Part shown: positions 44,964-49,795 of the stretch, in pieces
How positions within the stretch are numbered: position 1 is the stretch's first letter
Layout of the letters: the number at the start of each line of letters is the position of its first letter
Source: DASPOF01 sp035626155
Lineage (GTDB): Bacteria; Desulfobacterota; Binatia; Binatales; Binataceae
Reading direction: 5' to 3'
DNA length: 49,795 nucleotides
Assembly (NCBI GenBank): GCA_035626155.1
Contig: DASPOF010000110.1
Coordinates: forward strand, 1-49,795
Position numbers and translations under genes: made by a program
Notes under the pieces: model-generated
The model's input: only the letters and a program-made list of their open reading frames with translations
Databases searched by the model: none
Told to the model about the DNA's origin: nothing

Positions 44964-46514
44964 TCAGTCGCCCATCGTATCGGCGAGCGGATGCGGCGGG
45001 AGCACACTGATTTTTTTCGATGTGCCGTCGGTGGGGGCGAATGCCGCGGTCGCGTCGATTCGCGATTCGTCCTCGTAGTTCGAAACGATCGTGGCGTTGC
45101 GATCCGGGCCGACGAGCATCAGTTCGCCATCGGCGACCAACGGACCGGCGAGGTCGTCACCGATGAGTTCGAACTCGCCGCGGTCGGACGGCGCAACGAA
45201 CTCGCACTTAAGCTTGCTGTAGTAGATCAGCGTCGGCAGAGGAATTCCCGCGAAATACAGTCTTCCTCCGCGCTGGGCCGCCAGCTCGCGCGCCCGCACC
45301 GCCATCGTGTAGCTCGCCATGCTGCCAGCGCGCTCGACCTGGCACGTCTGATCGTTGTCCTGCCACCTGATTCGCGCGGTCAACGCAAGGACGGCGATCG
45401 CGACGACTCCCAGCGCAGCCGCCACCCGGCCCGCCCGGCCGGGCTGGTAAAATGCGTCGGCGAGTACCGCTCCCGCCAGCAATGCAAACGGTACGAGCGC
45501 GGGCAGGATGTACCACGGGAGTCGCGTTTGAACCGCACACGCCGCCCCCATCGCGACGCCAAGCCAGATCAACCAGCACGCGGCCGCCGGCGGCACTGCG
45601 CTGATAGCGCTGCGGATTCCGGCGCGCAGGCGAATCCACGCAACGACCGGCATCGGGATTAGCACCGGCCAGAGAAACCGAATCTCCCTGATAAACGTGT
45701 GCAACGTGAAATTCGCCGAGTGGCGATGATCCTCGAGATGGCTGGTCAGCCGCGCGAGCGTTTCCTGACCGACAAAGATCGACCAGAACATCGCGCGATC
45801 GTGCACCACCTCGTATGCGCACCACGGTCCCGCGACTACTGCTGCCGACGCTGAGAAGGCGAGCAGGCCGCCTACGCCGATTTCACGGTAGGCGGGCAGC
45901 GCGGCGACCGCGAGCGCGATCACTATCGCCGGGATCACCCCCGCAAGCCCCTTGCTCAGAATCGCCATCCCGCACGCCGCGCCGGCGAGCACAAGCCAGC
46001 CGCGATGCGGCCGCGCACGCAGCGCAGACCATATCGCGAGCGTCGAGAAGAAAAGCATCGGAGCGTCGGTCGCCGCCTCGCGCCCGCCGCGTGCGATGAA
46101 AAAATAAAAACCCAGCGGGATGAGGGCCGACAGAATTGCGGCAATCCTGCCTGCGGCCGCAGCCGCGGCAAGGTAAATCAGGATCAGCGTTCCGATGCCG
46201 GCGAGCACCGACGGCAGGCGCGCGGAGAATTCACTCTCGCCGAAGGTCTTGAACGAAAGCGCGGACAGCCAGAACAACATCGGCGGCTTCTTGAGGTAAG
46301 GAGCGCCGTTCCAGGTGAGATCGAGGTAATGGCCGCTTGCGACCGCCTCGTGAGCAACCTCGGCGTAGGTTGCCTCGTCCCAATCGACCAGGGGCACATC
46401 GTTGATGTGCGCGCCGAGGGCGAAGAAGCCCGCGACGATGACGGCGAGTATCTCGATCCGGTGGGCCGAGAAAATGTTCACGATAAACGCGGCGAAATCT
46501 CGCAAGCAGCGCAT
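44964..46514 (-). CDS. ArnT-like glycosyltransferase, GT39/GT83 type
   Basis: Predicted 516-residue polytopic membrane protein of the GT-C fold that would transfer a sugar from a polyprenyl-phosphate donor on the outer face of the inner membrane. The catalytic loop VPLVDWDEATYAEVAHEAV contains the Asp-Glu pair of the family, and NGAPYLKKPPMLFWLSALSF carries the conserved KPP(L/M) motif. About ten to eleven hydrophobic helices are seen (for example IEILAVIVAGFFALGAHI and LVLAGAACGMAILSKGLAGV). A soluble C-terminal part (about 400-516) follows. The acceptor (lipid A, protein or other glycan) cannot be told. It stands alone. Confidence 0.9.
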   Translation of the reverse strand: MRCLRDFAAFIVNIFSAHRIEILAVIVAGFFALGAHINDVPLVDWDEATYAEVAHEAVASGHYLDLTWNGAPYLKKPPMLFWLSALSFKTFGESEFSARLPSVLAGIGTLILIYLAAAAAAGRIAAILSALIPLGFYFFIARGGREAATDAPMLFFSTLAIWSALRARPHRGWLVLAGAACGMAILSKGLAGVIPAIVIALAVAALPAYREIGVGGLLAFSASAAVVAGPWCAYEVVHDRAMFWSIFVGQETLARLTSHLEDHRHSANFTLHTFIREIRFLWPVLIPMPVVAWIRLRAGIRSAISAVPPAAACWLIWLGVAMGAACAVQTRLPWYILPALVPFALLAGAVLADAFYQPGRAGRVAAALGVVAIAVLALTARIRWQDNDQTCQVERAGSMASYTMAVRARELAAQRGGRLYFAGIPLPTLIYYSKLKCEFVAPSDRGEFELIGDDLAGPLVADGELMLVGPDRNATIVSNYEDESRIDATAAFAPTDGTSKKISVLPPHPLADTMGD

Positions 46515-46615
46515 CGAGCTAATCCAATCGATCGCGCGGTCGGATTGATTAAATCCGGTTCGCAGCCGCTAATCCAGATGGAATCGCATGCGCTCGCCGC
46601 GCCGCGCCGCGCCGC

Positions 46616-46801
46616 CTACGCAGCCGCTTCGCGCATCGGCACGCCGCAATGGCTGGGAATATCGGACACGCCGCATCCCGCGCCCATCCAGCACACCAGC
46701 TTATCCTGGCCCTTCACCCGCTCGACGTGCATCGGACGATTGCAGTGCTTGGGCGTATCGGACTCGTGGCCGCATTTCGAGCACTTCATCTTCGCCGCCA
46801 T
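46616..46801 (-). CDS. Cys/His/Met mini-protein with internal duplication
   Basis: Predicted 61 residues with GGGAG before the ATG. Two halves repeat the same pattern: CSKCGHESDTPKHCNRPM (residues 7-24) and CWMGAGCGVSDIPSHCGVPM (37-56), each Cys-x(2-5)-CG-x3-D-x-P-x-HC-x2-PM. Six cysteines, two HC pairs and two PM motifs suggest a metal site (zinc, or possibly copper) with two-fold internal symmetry. The family is not recognised. It lies 24 bases downstream of clpP in the same direction, and a cupredoxin gene is the divergent neighbour of clpP. Confidence 0.75.
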   Translation of the reverse strand: MAAKMKCSKCGHESDTPKHCNRPMHVERVKGQDKLVCWMGAGCGVSDIPSHCGVPMREAAA

Positions 46802-46825
46802 CGTGTGCTCCCGTGCTGGTAAGCG

Positions 46826-47428
46826 TCAGGCCGCCGGCTTGCCGCTGCGGCCGAATATCACGTCGTCGATGAGGCCGTACTCGACCGCTTGCTGCGCGGA
46901 CATGAAGTTGTCGCGGTCGGTGTCCTTTCCCACCCGTTCGATCGGCTGGCCGGTGTGCTGGGCGAGAATTTGATTCATCACTTCGCGCTGCCGGAGCGCC
47001 TCGCGCGCGTGAATCTCGATATCGGCGGCCTGCCCCTCAAATCCGCCTGAGAGCTGATGAATCAGGATTCTGGCGTGCGGGAGCGCGTAGCGCCGTCCCT
47101 TGGCGCCAGCGGCAAGCAGGACCGCGCCCATGCTGGCGGCCTGGCCGACGCACAGCGTCGAGACGGGAGGCCTCACGAACTCCATCGTATCGTAAATCGC
47201 CAGGCCCGCGGTCACTGATCCGCCCGGCGAATTGATGTACATGTTGATTTCGCGGTCCGGATCCTCGGATTCGAGGAACAGCAGTTGCGCAGTAACCAAG
47301 TTGGCCAGATCGTCGGTCACCGGGCCGCCGACGAACACGATGCGGTCCTTCAGCAGCCGAGAGTAAATGTCGTAGGAACGCTCGCTGCGCCCCGTTTGTT
47401 CTATGACGTAAGGGACAAGGACGCTCAT
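46826..47428 (-). CDS. clpP: ClpP protease subunit
   Basis: Predicted 200-residue serine peptidase that forms the tetradecameric Clp chamber. The catalytic triad is Ser99 (VGQAASMGAVLLAAGAKG), His124 (ARILIHQLSGGFEGQA) and Asp173 (KDTDRDNFMSAQQAVEYG). The N-terminus (MSVLVPYVIEQTGRSERSYD) and INMYINSPGGSVTAGLAIYD are typical. The ATG overlaps the start codon of the divergent cupredoxin gene by two bases, so its promoter must lie inside that gene. The usual upstream tig and downstream clpX genes are missing here. Confidence 0.97.
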   Translation of the reverse strand: MSVLVPYVIEQTGRSERSYDIYSRLLKDRIVFVGGPVTDDLANLVTAQLLFLESEDPDREINMYINSPGGSVTAGLAIYDTMEFVRPPVSTLCVGQAASMGAVLLAAGAKGRRYALPHARILIHQLSGGFEGQAADIEIHAREALRQREVMNQILAQHTGQPIERVGKDTDRDNFMSAQQAVEYGLIDDVIFGRSGKPAA

Positions 47429-48008
47429 GATCGATGAAATTTACTACGTCAGCACTGCTGGGTCGAGGCGCCATCGTTGCGGCGCCGGTAGCTTAGCCGG
47501 CTTAAGCGCAATTGCGCTCGCCGCCGCGGTGATCGCGCTCTGCCCGCCCCTCGCACACGCCGCCGAAGGCGCGGCGAAGCAGAGCGAGGGACGCTTCTAT
47601 CTGCCCGATGCGGCCGCATCCAAGGTCCTGTCGGTCGCGGCCAAGGCAGAGGCGCAGGCCGAGATTATCGTGCTCACCGAAGCGGTCGCGATCAAGGAAA
47701 CGGGGCCGAAGGAAACCATCGCAAAGTTCCACGAGGTGTACGCCTTCTCGCCCAACTTCATTGCGGTCCATCGCGACCAGCCAACCCGGCTCACCTTCTG
47801 GAATCTTCAGCCCGACGACGTGCACGACTTCATGGTCGCCGATCCGGGCGGCGACATCCTCATGCACGTGAAGCTCCCGCCCCTGTCGAAGCTTTCGTGG
47901 GTATTCACGTTCCACGAGGAAGGGCTGTTCAACTTTTACTGTGCGGCGCATCAGCCCGAGATGAGCGGGCAGATACTGGTGCTGCCGGCCGCGGGGAAGA
48001 CGCCCTAG
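47427..48008 (+). CDS. Exported cupredoxin-domain protein
   Basis: Predicted 193 residues. AAGGAC lies shortly before the ATG. The signal peptide spans the hydrophobic run LSAIALAAAVIALCPPLAHA, with a long basic N-region. The C-terminal cupredoxin domain carries type 1 copper ligands: His133 (PDDVHDFMV), and Cys172-x2-His175-x3-Met179 in NFYCAAHQPEMSGQI. It would bind one blue-type copper in the periplasm and transfer electrons or store copper; the partner is unknown. Its ATG overlaps that of clpP on the other strand, and its stop shares a CTAG with the gltX stop. Confidence 0.87.
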   Translation: MIDEIYYVSTAGSRRHRCGAGSLAGLSAIALAAAVIALCPPLAHAAEGAAKQSEGRFYLPDAAASKVLSVAAKAEAQAEIIVLTEAVAIKETGPKETIAKFHEVYAFSPNFIAVHRDQPTRLTFWNLQPDDVHDFMVADPGGDILMHVKLPPLSKLSWVFTFHEEGLFNFYCAAHQPEMSGQILVLPAAGKTP

Positions 48009-49453
48009 GCCTCGGGTGTCTCGATGCGGCGAATCGCGGCGCGCAGACGCGTAACCGTCCGCTCGCGGCCGAGCACGCCGATCACTTCGTAGATGCCGGG
48101 GCTGACCGTTCCGCCGGTAATCGCGACCCGCACCGGCTGCGCAAGTTGGCCGAGTTTCAGGTTGAACCGGATGAGAATCCGCTCGAAGACGGCCTGAACC
48201 GCGGCCTCGGAGAATTCGCCGCCGAGCGCATCGAGCTGCTCCGCGAGCGATTTCAGCGGCTCTGCGATGTCGGCCTTGAGAAACTTCGCCGCCGCCTTCG
48301 GATCGACCTCGATCTCCTCTTTCAAATAGAAGCCTGCGAAATCGACCAGTTCGACGAGCGTCTTGGCGCGCTCGCGCAAGGTCATGACCATCTTTTCGAG
48401 CCACGCATCATCGCCCGGGATTCGGATCCCGCGCTGCTCGATGAACGGGCGCACTTCGCGCGCGAGTTGGGCGGGCGCGCGCTGCTTCAAGTACTGGAAG
48501 TTGAGCCACAGGAGCTTTTCGGCGTTGAAGATGCCCGCCGACTTCCCGCACGCATCGAAGTCGAAATACTCGACCAGCTCGGCCTTCGAGAAGACCTCCT
48601 GATCTCCGTGCGACCAACCAAGCCGTGCGAGGTAATTGAGCATCGCCTCGGGGAAGTATCCGCCCTCGCGGTATGCGCGGACCGAGGTGGCGGCGTGCCG
48701 CTTCGAGAGCGGCGAGCCGTCGGGTCCGAGCACCTGCGGCAGATGAGCGAACCGGGGCGGCGTGAAGCCGAGCGCGAGGAACATCTGAATCTGGCGCGGC
48801 GTGTTCGGGACGTGATCGTCGCCGCGCACGACGTGCGTGATGTTCATATCCGCATCGTCGAGCACGCTCTGGAAATTGTAGGTCGGCGTGCCGTCGGAGC
48901 GCACGATGATGAGATCGTCGAGTTCGGAGTTCTCGAACACGACGCGCCCCTTCACCAGGTCGTCGAGCACGGTTTCGCCGCTCGTCGGGATTGCGAATCG
49001 GATCGTGTAATTCCGCCCCGCGGCGCGGTCGGGCAACGGGAGGTCGGCCGGAAAATCCAGCCCCCGGCATTTTCGATCGTAGACGGGCTTTCGATGCGCG
49101 CGTTCGGCCTGTTTGCGCTTGGCCTCGAGCTCCTCGGCGGTGCAGTTGCACGGATACGCCTTGCGTTCGCGAAGGAGCTGGCGCACCGCCTCGCGGGCGC
49201 GATCGATGCGGTTGGACTGGAAGTAGTTCGGATCCGGCGGGCCCTCGTCCCATTCCATCCCGAGCCAGCGCAAATCCGTCAGGATCTCATCGAGCGACTC
49301 CCTGGTCGAGCGCTCGCGATCGGTATCGTCGATCCGCAGGATGAACTTGCCGCGATTATGGCGCGCGAACAGGTATGCGAACAGTCCCGAGCGGACGTTT
49401 CCGATGTGGAGCGAGCCCGTCGGGCTCGGCGCGAATCGAGTGCGAACTGTCAC
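48005..49453 (-). CDS. gltX: Glutamyl-tRNA synthetase
   Basis: Predicted 482-residue class I aminoacyl-tRNA synthetase. The start is GTG at 49453, five bases after GGGAG and just past the guaA stop; an earlier GTG would overlap guaA. The HIGH signature is in FAPSPTGSLHIGN, and the KMSKS signature in GPDGSPLSKRHAATS (about 249-253). A zinc-binding pattern Cys102-x-Cys104 with Cys129 (YPCNC ... YDRKC) is like that of E. coli GltX. Other motifs are RIDDTDRERSTRES and THVVRGDDHVPNTPRQI. The helical anticodon-binding domain is complete. Whether it discriminates against tRNA-Gln is not decided by the sequence. Confidence 0.97.
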   Translation of the reverse strand: MTVRTRFAPSPTGSLHIGNVRSGLFAYLFARHNRGKFILRIDDTDRERSTRESLDEILTDLRWLGMEWDEGPPDPNYFQSNRIDRAREAVRQLLRERKAYPCNCTAEELEAKRKQAERAHRKPVYDRKCRGLDFPADLPLPDRAAGRNYTIRFAIPTSGETVLDDLVKGRVVFENSELDDLIIVRSDGTPTYNFQSVLDDADMNITHVVRGDDHVPNTPRQIQMFLALGFTPPRFAHLPQVLGPDGSPLSKRHAATSVRAYREGGYFPEAMLNYLARLGWSHGDQEVFSKAELVEYFDFDACGKSAGIFNAEKLLWLNFQYLKQRAPAQLAREVRPFIEQRGIRIPGDDAWLEKMVMTLRERAKTLVELVDFAGFYLKEEIEVDPKAAAKFLKADIAEPLKSLAEQLDALGGEFSEAAVQAVFERILIRFNLKLGQLAQPVRVAITGGTVSPGIYEVIGVLGRERTVTRLRAAIRRIETPEA

Positions 49454-49455
49454 GG

Positions 49456-49795
49456 TTACTCCCACTCTATGGTCGCGGGCGGCTTGGACGTGATGTCGTA
49501 CACGACTCGATTGACGCCCTTGGCCTCGTTGGTGATCCGCGAAGAGAGGCGCGCCAGAAACGCCGGGTCGAGACGCGCCCAGTCCGCGGTCATCCCGTCC
49601 TGCGATTCGACCGCGCGGATCGCGATCACGCTCTCATAGCTGCGCCCATCGCCCATCACGCCGACCGTTTTGATCGGCAGCAGCACCGCGAATGCCTGCC
49701 ACAGCCGCGCGCCCAGCCCCGCCGCCGCCACCTCCTCCATCACGATCTCATCGGCGCGCCTGAGCAGGTCGAGGCGCCCCCGCGTCACCTCGCCC
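49456..49795 (-). CDS. guaA: GMP synthase C-terminal part (runs off the window)
   Basis: Only the last 112 or so codons are in the window; the frame is open to the right edge, so the gene continues beyond it. The segment is the GMP-synthase dimerisation domain: LRRADEIVMEEVAAAGL, WQAFAVLLPIKTVGVMGDGR, YESVIAIRAVESQDGMTADW, RISSRITNEAKGVNRVVYD-type text and the invariant terminal ITSKPPATIEWE. GuaA converts XMP to GMP with glutamine and ATP. gltX begins two bases after the stop, so both genes are probably co-transcribed. Confidence 0.95.
   Translation of the reverse strand, partial: GEVTRGRLDLLRRADEIVMEEVAAAGLGARLWQAFAVLLPIKTVGVMGDGRSYESVIAIRAVESQDGMTADWARLDPAFLARLSSRITNEAKGVNRVVYDITSKPPATIEWE

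Noticed and set aside
47897..49639. 580-codon plus-strand frame over gltX and guaA
   Set aside because: Antisense to two certain genes.

Overview
The window looks like chromosomal DNA of an uncultured, high-GC, diderm (Gram-negative-type) bacterium. The evidence is ClpS/ClpA with ClpP, an OmpA-type lipoprotein, exported lipobox proteins, a DUF3034 outer-membrane protein, RmuC, PrmA, RsmE, GshB and a fused MetX-MetW. DUF1329, DUF3237 and DUF4410 genes together with this sulfur locus fit a Binatota / Desulfobacterota-like lineage. That placement is inference and no 16S gene is present to confirm it.

Layout. Positions 1-7200 are gene-poor and accessory in character: two exported proteins of unknown role, long stretches without a supported gene, and a 2.5-kb segment (4625-7160) bounded by a 45-bp perfect repeat of the 3' part of tRNA-Cys, carrying a phage-type lysozyme and an exported Kelch-like protein. 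Positions 7.3-12.6 kb hold an NTF2-like exported protein, an SRAP/YedK abasic-site protein, a set of palindromic hairpins followed by a three-gene TadG/TadE-type pilus operon, and a methyltransferase. Positions 12.7-16.75 kb form a six-gene envelope operon on the minus strand (three lipoproteins, a Gly-rich/YPP-repeat protein, a DUF2092 protein and a small exported protein). A frameshifted sulfatase-like remnant sits next to tRNA-Gly at 17.1-17.6 kb.

Positions 17.7-33.6 kb are very GC-rich, tightly packed core genome: pgsA, nadB, clpA-clpS, a DUF482 acyltransferase-like gene, rmuC, an ArsA-like ATPase, rnpB, a zinc-ribbon coiled-coil protein, a CAU tRNA, dnaG coupled to a glycerophosphodiesterase gene, prmA-rsmE-gshB and tRNA-Phe. 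Positions 33.7-37.5 kb carry DUF3237, DUF1329 and a serine-hydrolase (beta-lactamase fold) gene.

Positions 37.5-44.7 kb form a sulfur amino-acid block, all on the minus strand: a YezD-like reading frame, a DUF3034 outer-membrane protein, cysK, cysE, an 84-codon ORF in a long leader, metY, and the metX-metW fusion. Together these cover serine to cysteine (CysE, CysK) and homoserine to homocysteine by direct sulfhydrylation (MetX, MetY). A 19-bp motif recurs in two leaders of this block. The right end holds an ArnT-like glycosyltransferase, a two-fold-symmetric Cys/Met mini-protein, clpP divergent from a cupredoxin gene (start codons overlapping), gltX, and the 3' end of guaA running off the window.
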